NCBI GenBank assembly: GCA_007922305.1
Contig: ML677386.1
Coordinates: 6,977,802-7,041,801, forward strand
Source of the DNA: Dermatemys mawii
Taxonomy: Eukaryota > Chordata > Testudines > Dermatemydidae
DNA length: 64,000 nucleotides
Direction: 5' to 3'
Both the position numbers and the translations under genes were made by a program. This document shows positions 43,683 to 54,297 of the stretch, piece after piece. Each line of letters starts with the position of its first letter. Position 1 is the stretch's first letter. The notes beneath the pieces were generated by a model, which was not told the origin of the DNA, did not search any database, and saw only the letters and a list, made by a program, of their open reading frames with translations.

Positions 43683-44875
43683 AGGGAATTCAAAAGTCAT
43701 CTTCTGTAGCTGGAAGTTACTGGCCTGCCCCAAAGACATTACTCAGGAGGACAGTGAAATCAATAGGCCTTTTCCGTGAATAAGCACTGTAGCATTTGGC
43801 CCCAAGTAGAAACCATGGACCCACTCCTGCTCCTGGTGAAATCAGTGGCAAAGCACCCTCTGATTTCAGTGATGCCAGGTCAGGCTCACAACTTCTAGGA
43901 CAATTCTGGATAATTTTTGCAGTAAACTTTTACACTGCAATCCATGCAAAGGCTACCACTCTAGATTCACTATGTATATACTCTGTGATTCTGAATTCCA
44001 CTGTTCGGAAAAAGAAAAAGAGAGGAGAGATGGACGATAGAGATAGACACATCGTTTTGTGTCCTCTTGTTAAGGAGGAAAGATATTGTTATTGGATTTA
44101 CTGTCATATAATAATATGTTTTGTACTCAAAAAAATCAATCCAAGATTTAAACATAAATAAGACCTTATATATAAAGTGCACTTTGACAGTAGGAGCCCG
44201 ATTTTGTCATGTGATGAGTGTTTCCTGAGAGTCTGAGTTCAATGGGCGCTGAAGGTTCTCATTACCTTGCTAGATCAGCCTGTAGCCTAGGTTTCTGCTT
44301 AAAGTTACTATGGAGCTTTCTCTCCTTTTAGGTTTGTTTTTGTTTTTTAACCAAATGCCAATTAGATGGGTTTTAAGTAAGGCTGGAGTACTTTTTGTTC
44401 AAATGAGAAATTTTTAGTCCCTTGAAGTGCAATGGATTTTAAACAGAAATTCTCTCCTGCTGTGCATTGATCAGCTATTGATTAGTGAGGGTTTGAACTA
44501 AATCATCACTCCCAAATAAAAGGCCTTCAGGATGAAGGAACTGAGCTGAGCGCAGTGTTATATGAAAAGTAAGCCAACCTTTTGTGGTGGGATCGAAAGG
44601 CCCTGGTCACTCTTGAGGGGAAAAAATGTTAATTGAAAAATTCCTTAAATAGGTAACAGCTCTGGAAGTCTGCTTTACATAAAAGGTATGAAATCCCAAT
44701 CAGCCGATAGGAGAGAAAAGGAACCTGCAGTTCAAGTGGGAGTTTTCTCTCTCTAATGGTGCTGATTAATTTCCCATTCATGGATGACATAGAGTGATGG
44801 AAACGAGTCCTTTCAGAAGAAAGGACTAATGACAACTGGACCTGTGTAACCTGAGGGAAGTTTGAATTAATTGGC
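43683..44875. other. Unique non-coding DNA between the two direct repeats
   Basis: The 121-codon frame at 43796-44161 has no recognisable domain. Nothing in the interval identifies a transposon body. Confidence 0.4.
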
Positions 44876-44956
44876 TCCTTGACACAGAAAGTTAAAACAA
44901 AAGAACTTCCTATTGGGGGGAAAGATTTATCCCAGATCTAGCAGGAAAACAAATAT
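44876..44956 (+). repeat. Copy B of an ~81-bp direct repeat
   Basis: See copy A at 43602-43682. It includes the extra A in gacacagaaagttaaaac and diverges most near its 3' end (cccagatctagcaggaaaac). Confidence 0.8.
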
Positions 44957-45344
44957 ATTGGCTTGATTCAGCTTCAAAAGCCTGGCTCATTTTTTATTTT
45001 ACATTTTCAGATCACTGCTCCAAAACTTTACAAAATGGGCAGTGCAACATAACTGAAATATGTTGACCATGTTCCAAAAGCTATTAATAAAAAAAAAATG
45101 TTCTCAAACAATTCTTTTTCTTTCTACCCTGGAAATGAAAACTATGGTTGATGTTTTATTGTCAGAGGAGAGTCTAATAAAGGTGCCCCAATCCATATTT
45201 AAGAATTTAAATCAGTGGCCTGCTTCGTGGAGGTGCTGAGCACCTACAGGTGCCATTGATTTCAATGTGAGTTGCAGTTTGGCCCATATCTAATACAAAT
45301 AGTGATTAAATGTCCAGGAAATAAATTTGAAAATGAGATGATTG
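44957..45344. other. Unique non-coding DNA
   Basis: A scrap of the dispersed repeat (gtgccattgatttcaatgtg) lies near 45250. Otherwise nothing is recognised. Confidence 0.4.
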
Positions 45345-45708
45345 AAGTGTATAAGTACTTTCATGGAGAGAAAATACTGGATACTAAAGGACTCTTTAAT
45401 CTAGTATAAAATGGCCTAGTGAGAATCAATGGCTGGAAGTTATAGACAGACAAATTCAAATTCGAAATAAGGCACACATTTTTATCAGTGAGGGTGATTA
45501 ACCATTGGAACAAATTACTACGGGACATGCTGAATTATCCATCTCTTGATGTCTTCAGATCAAGGCTGAATACCTTTCTGAAAGACATGCTCTAGTTAAA
45601 CACAAATTATTGAGCTTAACGCAGGATAACTGGGTGCATTTTAATAGCCTGTATTATAAAGATTAGATTAGATGATTGAATGGTCCCTTCTGGCCTTAAA
45701 TGCTAAGA
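45345..45708 (+). mobile_element. CR1 LINE 3' end, 5' truncated
   Basis: It contains ggactctttaatctagtata, aatcaatggctggaagttat, gacaaattcaaattcgaaat, gtgagggtgattaaccattg, atctcttgatgtcttcagat, gattagatgattgaatggtc and ccttctggccttaaatgcta. These follow the CR1 3' region in the right order for about 360 bp. It is the longest CR1 piece in the window and retains no RT domain. Confidence 0.85.
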
Positions 45709-45749
45709 ATTTTTGTTGTTTAAAGAACCATATCCTCTCATTTATTTTA

Positions 45750-45801
45750 GGGTTGGGGGGGTTGTTTTTTGGAGGGGTTTTTTGGGGTGGGGTTGGTTTT
45801 T
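45750..45801 (+). repeat. G/T-rich low-complexity tract with G-quadruplex potential
   Basis: Five runs of three or more G (ggg, ggggggg, gggg, gggg, gggg) are separated by T-rich loops on the plus strand. It lies just downstream of the CR1 3' end. Translation of the opposite strand gives only low-complexity Pro/Lys/Asn. Confidence 0.7.
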
Positions 45802-46849
45802 TGCCTTTTAAATTAGTGTATCCCTCCTTAAATGTGTTATGAGCAGTGTAAATCTTTAGGAGCATTAAACTGGTGTATTCTCCTTTTGAAGCACATGCAT
45901 CTATTTCTGTTAGATAATTACATACAAGAATAAACTGGAGAAGAGCAGCCCAGTCTTGCTCCCAATAAAGTCAATAGGAATCAGTCAAGTCCTGGACCCT
46001 GAAAACTATGACTCTGACACTGCAGAAGATAACAATCTGGAGAATAAGAAGAAAACACTCAAAAAAGGACTGACAATACTTTTCACCCACTCCCAAAATA
46101 TCTGCTTCCTTTCTGCCTATCGAGGTTTATTTCTCCAACAAGCAGATTAACAAATTAACTAGTGTATTTTTAATCTCTAGTTTATCCTTGGGGTACAATA
46201 AATCCCAAATATTTAGTCAGTGATGACAAGGATCAATTTTAGAATAAGAACGAAAAGAAAAATTTCCTAAATTTGGTTTAAAACTTTATCAGCCACACAG
46301 CAAATGCCCAAGAGTCAAGAAACTACTATCTGAGATCATGTCTACTGCTGTGATCATAGAACATGGTTTTAAAGATAAAAATTGGACTAGCATGTGGGAT
46401 TTCCTGCTAGCTCTCTGGCCAACCAGGGTTTTGTGGAGGCAGAGAAGTCTACTCTTCCTGTCTGCCCATCCCCTAACTATTCAGGACTCTGGCAGTGCTG
46501 GCCTTCACATCAACGCTGATGACGTGAGGAATGGGGCTCCATACAAGTCTAGGAGCAGAGTCTGAAGAAAGACTGAGTACAAGGTAGACAGGCTGGTCTG
46601 AGTCAATGACTAGAGGGTGAGAAGCGGAAGAAGGTGTCTGTAGAGGGCTATCTTCTGGGTAGTGGATGAGCAACAATGGCATCTTATGCAAAGAGGTGCA
46701 AAGAACTTTACAAACCTTTCCTCGGGAACTTCCCCAGGACACCAAATAAGAAGCTGCATTATAAATAATGTTTTGTGTTAGCTAATGATAACTTAGGTAC
46801 CAAGACGCTCTTACATTGTTTATGAGGACATATGAGAAGTGCCTGTAGG
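45802..46849. other. Unique non-coding DNA
   Basis: No gene or repeat is recognised beyond a 'gctcccaataaagtcaatag' scrap near 45957. Confidence 0.4.
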
Positions 46850-46857
46850 GACATGAG

Positions 46858-46981
46858 TAGGGTGACCAGACAGCAAGTGTGAAAAACTAGGACAGTGAGT
46901 GGGGGGTAATAGCAGCCTATATAAGAAAACCACCCAAAAATTGGGACTGTCCCTATAAAATCAGGACATCTGGTCACCCTA
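46858..46981. mobile_element. hAT-type MITE, 124 bp, exact 8-bp target duplication
   Basis: Perfect 13-bp terminal inverted repeats TAGGGTGACCAGA / TCTGGTCACCCTA. It is flanked by exact 8-bp duplications GACATGAG (46850-46857 and 46982-46989). The interior includes gcctatataagaaaaccacc and ggactgtccctataaaatc. It belongs to a short MITE family that I recognise as widespread in sauropsid genomes. Confidence 0.9.
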
Positions 46982-47274
46982 GACATGAGCTGATCAAGAG
47001 AGCAGCCACCAAACAACTGATTTATGAAAAGAACAAAGGATGCAAGAAAATGCCCCATGCAAAAGCACGTGTTTAAAAGGGATATGGCCAGCTCTACTTA
47101 CTTATTTTAAATGGCCCCCAAGACACTTGGGCAGAAAACTTTTTCCCCTTGAGGAGAAAGGAAGTCCTCTATGTCCCTTTCAGAGCCCTGATGGTCCCTT
47201 ATATATCAAAGCCTACATTGTGACCACCATTCCTTCAAGCTTTGGAGCCTGTCAGCTTCACTCCTCACTGTGCA

Positions 47275-47525
47275 GCTTGTGGAGAGATTCAAAGCACTTT
47301 CCAGACAAGCAGAGCACAATTTCGCCCTGGCTATTTATGCCTCACAACACCCATGTGAGGTAGGTCTGGTAACAATATCTCTATTTTACAGATGGGGAAC
47401 CTAAGGCACAGAGCGGGTAAATAACCTGCCCAAGACCAGCAAGTCAGTGTCACAGCCAAGATAGAAGCCAGGGCCCCACATCCCATTCCATTTTCCTACC
47501 CAGCAGAGAATGCTGCCTCTCGACG
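47275..47525 (-). repeat. MIR/CORE-SINE-type repeat, minus strand
   Basis: The order ttcaaagcactttccagaca, ctcacaacacccatgtgagg, ttttacagatggggaaccta, aggcacagagcgggtaaata, acctgcccaagaccagcaag, ccagggccccacatccc is the reverse complement of a MIR-type SINE and runs nearly full length. Confidence 0.8.
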
Positions 47526-50489
47526 ATCAGTATTATTACACTTTGACGATGATCCCTTTTACTGAATAGGCTGGCATTTTAGAAATGACAATGAGAATGT
47601 CTTTTTCATTTTTCAAAAATTAAAGCAAGAACATTGAAGCGTCCTCCCACAGAAGGATCTTTGTCTAACTTGAGCCAAAGATTTGGACCCACTCAGGACA
47701 AAATGAAGGACCCAAACACTCACAAAACACACATCTGAAAAGGAGTAGACTATGACACTCTTTAAAATGTATTGTTCATTTACATTCCTTAATGGTTTAT
47801 TGAATTAGACCAAAATCACTGTGTAAAGTACATAAGAGATCTCATTCTAGCTTCTTCTTTTTTTAAAATCCAGGGGAGCTATTTTATTCACATCAGTATT
47901 TCCTTCTGGGCCCTTAAGATGGCATAAAGAAGGATTATAAAATACATATCCTAAGCAATAGATAGAAGATTAAAGGTGACAAAATATGTTCAAGCCAATA
48001 ACAGACAGAGAGCATTTGTCTAGTAAATTAAAACAACCCACTGGGCACAATTGTGTAACAGAGTCTGCAGTCATTTTCAACTGAGACTTTCTAAATTTCC
48101 CGTTCAGGATTGTCTGGCTTATTAATTATTTAAACACAAAGTGAATTTACAAAATATTCAGCATATGTCCTTTTAAAGTCTCCTAAATCTAACAGCATCA
48201 CACAAGAGATCTGTGCAGCCGTGTTCTTTGAAGTGGGAAGGGGAGGGGAGGTATTGGGGATGACTGGGTAAGTAAAACATAACCTGAAGGTGGTCGATTT
48301 AAAGCTGTGTTAGTGGCCTGAACTTTCAGTTCCCAAAGGGAAAGGATGATTAATGCCACTACCAAATGTATACCCATACCTGACCCTGATCTCATCAAAT
48401 CCTGCTGCCACCATCTGCTGTTTTTAATTCCTCTGCAATATTTGTATTTGCTACCTCCCTCCTACAAAGAAAGGGAGAAAAATGTCCCCTTCTTATGAAT
48501 GGTGTGATCTGGTTGTACTGGCTGAACACTGGCCAGGAGGCATCTGTTGCTTATAGTCCTGACAGCATCTGCTACTATTTCTCACTTTTCCCAGCATGCT
48601 GTGAGATATGGTTTCTCCCAAAGGTGGCCTTTGTATGCACCATTGTCAATTCCATCATTGTCTGCCGCAGCCTGTTCCCACGATGCAGTGGTAGTTATTA
48701 CCACACTGCAAAACCTTTCTTGCTGGCTATCTGTAATCTAAGATATTGTGTGAGTGAGTTATCCAGTTAACCCTTTGCCTATGCATCAAGCCACTAAACT
48801 GAAAAAGATATTGGACAGACCATTTTGGAAAGAAAATTTGAGGGGCTGACAATTGATGGAAACATGAAAAAGATTTTGTTTCTAAAATAATGATGGTTTG
48901 ACATCAGTAAAGTCCATGTTTTAAATTAAATAAATAAATAAAGCAAAAATGTTCTAACTAGCCATTTTAATTCATTTAAAAAAATCCTATAAAGGATGCA
49001 TTGTTTTTCTTTACTGATTCCTGATACGGCTATTAAGCGTTGTAACCAAATGTGTGTGAATGCTATTATTTATGTGTCTGATCTTCAAATACCCTCTGCT
49101 AGTGGGATACAGACTGAGGCTTCTGATGGACATAGGCGTCCCAAGCTGTCATCTTGCCTTGTCCTTCTGTCAAACAGTTAGTGTGTCAAGCGCTTCTCCT
49201 GGGAACTTTTAGACTAAGAGACTGTAAGTGCAGAAAGGCCCAGTCTCCAGAGAGCTACTTTTAACTCATGACAATATCCTTGGTGTCAGCTCAGAATAGC
49301 CCACTATGAGGCAGGAAGAAAGAAGGCACAACAGATGTTACTAGTAAAACCACATTCACAAATCTGTAAAGTTATTGCCCCTATGCACCTACTGACCAAA
49401 AAAGCAACTGAAAAGATGACCAGATTCCTAGAACTTGAATTTTAGTTAATTTTGTTCACATAAATCTCGTTACATAGAATCAGTACAATTAAAATTGACA
49501 TCACATCTTTCACATGGGTGTGCTCCTCCCACTCCTTCTGGTTCAGTTGTTATAGTTGGTCCTTTGAAGAGATATATCGTTCCCTTTAAAAATATTTATT
49601 CCTAAAATAGGAAGTACATAAGAGTGAGGTTTGACCTCCCCAAACTCTATCTTATGTCCTCGCTCTTTTTTTAAAAAAAGTAATTATACAGGGCCAGAGA
49701 GTGAGCCACTTATAGGCTCATACCTTCCTTCACAAATCCTCCCAGAGATTTCAATTAAAACTACTTGTTCAATAAAATACTACTTAGAGTGAGCCAAGGG
49801 TTGATGCTATGATGCATAATAATTATTGAGTGACTTTCTCCACTCTATAAAATCCTAAACAGGCAATATCATGGGGCATGTCTAAAATGTTTCAGAACCA
49901 ACAAAAAGAAATACAAGAGTTGTGAGAAATATTACAAAATTACACCCTCCATGAATTTGCACTGGGACCTCATGCTATATTTCTGATTGTCACACTGAGG
50001 AGCATCAAAAGGCACTTTGAAAGAGGAAAAGTCACCACAGGATTCAAAATACCTCATCTTGCTGCAATATACATAGCACAGGACAATGGGTATTTCCACT
50101 GCTGGTCTCATCTGAAGTATATATTTTCGGTTCCTTGGGAAAGGACCTGAGGCTTTTGGTTGCAACTTGCTTCATGTCTTATAATTCCTGTTTTAAGCAG
50201 GAACCTGTATTTTTTTAACTGTGTTTTCATTCCCAGATGACAACAGTGGTGCAACCACTTTGCAAAGCTGATGAGGACCAGGGATGAGAATGAATGAAAC
50301 CTGCAGCCAAACTGAGGGTGACATAAACAGGAGAGTAAAGAGTTGGGGGTGGGAGTAGGCTTCCCTCACTCTCATAATGTCTGCACTGGTGCCACAATAA
50401 AATGTGCACGTATGGGCAAAGATTATAAAGGAGAGTTACTGTACGGACACACTATACTCTTTGGTTCCGATTCTTCATTACTTCACATC
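47526..50489. other. Unique non-coding DNA
   Basis: About 3 kb with no gene. A short AT-core patch (gcttattaattatttaaaca) lies at 48117-48136 in repeat-free DNA. A taaataaataaataaa run lies at 48928-48942. Overlapping frames at 48495-48770 and 48547-48741 are mutual shadows with no domain. Confidence 0.45.
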
Positions 50490-50625
50490 TTGAACAGTCA
50501 TTTAAACCTGTGCAAAGTGTGTGTAAAATATTATCACCACTGTAAGTCAGTGGGGAATTCTGATTTGGTACCATTTTACACTCAAGCTGCACAGCTGTAA
50601 GGCTGTGGAAAATCAGGCCCTTCAT
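50490..50625. repeat. Degenerate palindromic repeat
   Basis: The left side (ttaaacctgtgcaaagtgtg) and the right end (gtggaaaatcaggccc) match the style of the 31446-31621 foldback. It is strongly diverged. Confidence 0.4.
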
Positions 50626-51659
50626 AGACTGAATTGAATATGCAAAGACAAGTTCCTCTCGTGATGTTAGATAAAAAATCTTCTACTGAGCTGCTGTTGG
50701 TTCAGGCCAGTAATGCTAAATTGCTAAATCTCAAAGTGGGTTCTCTGTTCCCTGAAACCATCCCTGTGGTGTTTCCAGAGACAGTGGCTCGTAGGAGGGA
50801 AACCCATAGTACTGTAGTATTAAAACCATGCTACCATAGAGGCATGGTGGGATGGGAAAATTAGGATGCAGCACAGAGTCTGAGGACTTAACTCTCTGTG
50901 CAGGAGACCCTCTGCCTCTTGTAGATACCTACGATCCATGTACAGATCTAGTGGGATCCACAAATTCCAAGAAACTGAGCACCTTGGCAAGAGTGTAAAC
51001 AGACAGTGTTTCCAGTGCCTCGGGTAGTATTGTAGAAAGGTGGTAACATAACCGTAACCCACATTTGTAAAACACCTGAAGATCCACCGATGAAAAGTGG
51101 ATCCACAGACAAAAAGGTGCTAAGATTAAGCCACCCAGGGGACAAACTGATCCTTGACGGACCTCTTGAGGTGGGTCAGGCTGTCCAAATGGCCCAAGTT
51201 GCTGGGTTGAAGCTGAAGATTCCTCTGGAGTTTGGTGTGCAGATCCAGTTGCTAACAACCTGTCTGCTTTTTCTGAGACGACTGCTCATTGTTGCAACGC
51301 AGAGTGCACTGAATCAATTTCCACTGTAGTGTGGAATAAGTATTCCTGGGTTTTTATACTGACAGCTTTTTTTCATACAATACTGAGCTTTTTCTGTCCA
51401 TTTTGTATGCAGCGAGGCAAAGGCCAGATAAATTAATGCTACTATGAAAGGTTTTATTCGGTTACTGAGCTCTCATTGAGGACAGAATTGATGAGCCAAA
51501 CTTAGACCTGGAGTAAGGAGGAGGCACAACTGCACTGATTTCAATAGAGAGATGTATGTTCACACCGCATCTGAATTTTTCCCTATGAGTGGTGACAGCC
51601 TCTACTAGACAGTTTTTTTCTTAGTCCATCTCAGATTAATATTCTAAGCATTATGGGTC
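50626..51659. other. Non-coding DNA with a 109-codon open frame on the minus strand
   Basis: The minus frame at 50929-51258 (109 codons) is open but overlapped by open frames on both strands (minus 50948-51145, plus 51090-51329). Its translation has no recognisable domain. It might be a processed-pseudogene scrap or chance. Confidence 0.3.
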
Positions 51660-51910
51660 AGATTCTACTACCCTTCCTCGCTTTGAAAGCACTCATTTCC
51701 ACATGTAGTCCTACTGAAGTCAATGGAACAGCTCATGGAGTACATAGTAGGCAGGATTTGGCCCTGTGATGATAACAGACCCAATCCACAAAAGCATTTA
51801 AGCCCATAATTAACTTTCAGCATATGAGTAGCCTCACTGAAATCAATGGAACTATTCATATGCTCAATGTTAAGAACATACACAAATGCTTTGCAAGATC
51901 AGGACCTATA
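51660..51910. repeat. Two adjacent fragments of the 'gaagtcaatgga' dispersed repeat
   Basis: tactgaagtcaatggaacag (about 51711-51730) with ggatttggccctgt, and cactgaaatcaatggaacta (about 51835) with gcaagatcaggacc, suggest two degenerate copies side by side. Confidence 0.5.
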
Positions 51911-52434
51911 AGAGTATATTTCACAACAAGTGGCAATGTAATATTTTTGTTTGTTTGTTTGGCAGTACAAACTGCCCAAGTATAGACAAGATACTGTTGA
52001 CACAGGTTACACCTTTGTTTCAATGCAATTTGGACTGAGGTCTGCTGTGTCTTCCTCTCACTCTGACATTGTCTTCAGCAGCTCCATGCTCTAGCCAGAC
52101 AAAAATCCTACAAACATGTGCATGTAGTGCTCAGTTACAAATGTGACCGGAGGCTGTTTTAGATCAAGCATTGCACTGAAAAGAAAAGGATGTACAAAGA
52201 GCTTTTTGCAAAATTGTTAAGGTTCCCATTGTACAAAAGTGAAATTACCATAAAACTACATTGAGGCGTGAGTGGCATTTATTTCCATCAGAAAGCTAGT
52301 TCAGCGGCACACACAAGAGAAGGCTGACCACGATGGCTAAAGGCAAAGTGTTACGTTTTACCGAGGGTCAGGCCAGGGGAGAGAGTCTGTATGAAGGACA
52401 GTGAAACGTCACCAGACTAATTCAGCAGCATTAT
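51911..52434. other. Unique non-coding DNA
   Basis: A short (TTTG)n lies at 51945-51961. Otherwise nothing is recognised. Confidence 0.45.
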
Positions 52435-53520
52435 CTTCTTTTTTTGCTGCAGAAGTCGATCATTGCTAAGTACGCTCTCTCTCTGTCTCTCTCTCATTAA
52501 CAGGAAACTTTAACCTGAGCGTGTGCCATGACAGTTTTCCCCCGACTGGGGAATTTTCACAAGACAATGCTGGGGGTCAGGCATTGTTAGCAAGCCAAGC
52601 ACTGTTTGCAGAACAAAAACAGACTCTTCGGGGTTTAGTGAATTTTTGTATTTTGGCAGTTTTCTTTACCTCTAAGAACTTTTTATTATTATTATTCTGT
52701 TTCCTGCTAAGGATGCTGCATGTGGTCTTCATCAGACCAGGCCTCAGGTCCTTAGCACTGCAATGACCCTCCTTTGTCATTCCTTTGCATTTTTAATTGT
52801 GCTGATTTTCTCTACCTCCCCACACACACTTCCCCCACCATCCCCTTTCAGGGGTGGATGTGCTGGAGGGTGTGGGAGGAGGAGAGAGAGTTTTGCTAGG
52901 TTGTTGTTTTTCCCAGGGCTCCCCCAGCAACAACTCAAACATGGTCTCAGCCAATCAGAAAGGTTTTCAAGGGTCAGGTTGAATCAGGAAAGGAGGGGGT
53001 GGGGCTCATGCATTGTGCTCTATGGCAGGTGACCACTATGTGAGAACAAAGAGTGGGTCAGGGCTGGAGCCAGATCCTTTTTCTCAGGCCCATGTTCTCC
53101 ACTCCTGACAATCTGTCTAAATTTAACTTGCCATTGAGAGCCTTGGCTGCAGAAAACAGCTTTATGTCGACTAATCCAGGCAGAAGTAAGAGTAGACACA
53201 GAGACAGGTTTGAAGGCGGGGAAACTGCTATTCTGCTCCTTTTTTTTTTCTTCCCCTCCGCTTCCAATGAAAAGTTTTCTGGACAAAAAAAAATTGGTGA
53301 CAAGATTAATCAGCCCGTGGAGCTGAAACACATGCTTGACTTAAACAACCTCTTTGCTGTTATTAACAACTGCTCTAGCGTTTCTCTTGTTATGCTAATG
53401 TAACAGATTAGAGTAAAATCTATTCCTTCTTTGCTGAACAGGCCAATTGATAGAGGGTGATCTATTTTTTCTCCCCTTTTAATTCTTATTTTTTTCTCCA
53501 GCCGCAAGTGTTTTCAGCAG
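52435..53520. promoter_or_regulatory. Repeat-free block with promoter/enhancer-like motifs, function unknown
   Basis: About 1.1 kb without recognisable transposon sequence. Visible motifs are a CCAAT box in agccaatcagaa (52950), a GC-box-like ggagggggtggggc (52992-53005), a bicoid/homeodomain-type gattaatca (53304) and an octamer variant ATGCTAAT (53392-53399). At the left side a pyrimidine tract ending in ttaacag (52503) precedes a frame open to 52766 (GTG-initiated reading from 52521, 81 codons), so an exon is conceivable. I do not recognise the peptide. A CpG island is not apparent, which argues against a housekeeping promoter. Confidence 0.25.
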
Positions 53521-54155
53521 CAAGAACAACAGAACATGTAAAAACAAAACTGCACACAAAAGTGCCTAGCCCTCACGTACGCTAAAATCATTAACACATA
53601 CAAATATATATCAGGCTCAGCTACCACCTTGAAATAATGTTCTGGATGTTGTAACACAGACTGACAACAAAAGACAGGAAATTCAGAGTAGTGGGCAATG
53701 TCCTACCTTTAACTCATTTATTTAACCTTCAGACACACAACAGTAAATGGGCTAAAGGAAACCTGCCGTGATTCACTTTAATAACTCAGTTGAATGAAAA
53801 CGTGTTGAAGAACTCAGCATTGTTTTAGGGCTCTCTCAAGTGCAATGTACTAGAAACCAACATATGTTTCCGGGTTCTTAAGAGTTAGGGATGAAGGAGC
53901 TGATCCAGCTCCCAATTAAGTCAATAGGACTTTCTGCTCACTGGGAGCAGGATTGGTCCCAAAGTTTCAGCCAGGGCTTTGCCTTTTATTTTTTGTTAGT
54001 TTCTGTCACAACCCTGATGTTATTTAAATGTTTCTTTTTTATTTAATTTCCTCCGTCTTTTTCTTCAACCAAAAAGAAAAGGAAAGAGAGAAATCTTTTA
54101 TGGATAGCTACTAAACTTTGATTTTTTTTAACCTAAGAAACCATAACATTGAGTA
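53521..54155. other. Unique non-coding DNA
   Basis: One dispersed scrap (ctcccaattaagtcaatagg) lies near 53910. Otherwise nothing is recognised. Confidence 0.45.
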
Positions 54156-54163
54156 GTATTTTG

Positions 54164-54289
54164 AAGGGTTGCCAGCCAACCCTCCAGGATTGGCCTTGAG
54201 TCTCCAGGAATTAAAGATTAATCTTTAATTAAAGATTATGCCATGTGATGAAATCTCAGGAATCCATCCAACCAAAATTGCCAACTCTC
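54164..54289. mobile_element. hAT-type MITE, 126 bp, near-exact 8-bp target duplication
   Basis: The left end is aagggttgcca. The right end in reverse complement is gagagttggca. Flanks 54156-54163 (gtattttg) and 54290-54297 (gtattttt) match at 7 of 8. The interior has the self-complementary run ttaaagattaatctttaa. It is the same size class as 46858-46981 but a different family. Confidence 0.75.
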
Positions 54290-54297
54290 GTATTTTT

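Noticed and set aside
52940..53010. CCAAT box plus GC-rich motif as an established promoter
   Set aside because: There is no TATA or initiator at a sensible distance, no CpG island and no supported downstream exon. It is kept only as a low-confidence regulatory candidate.
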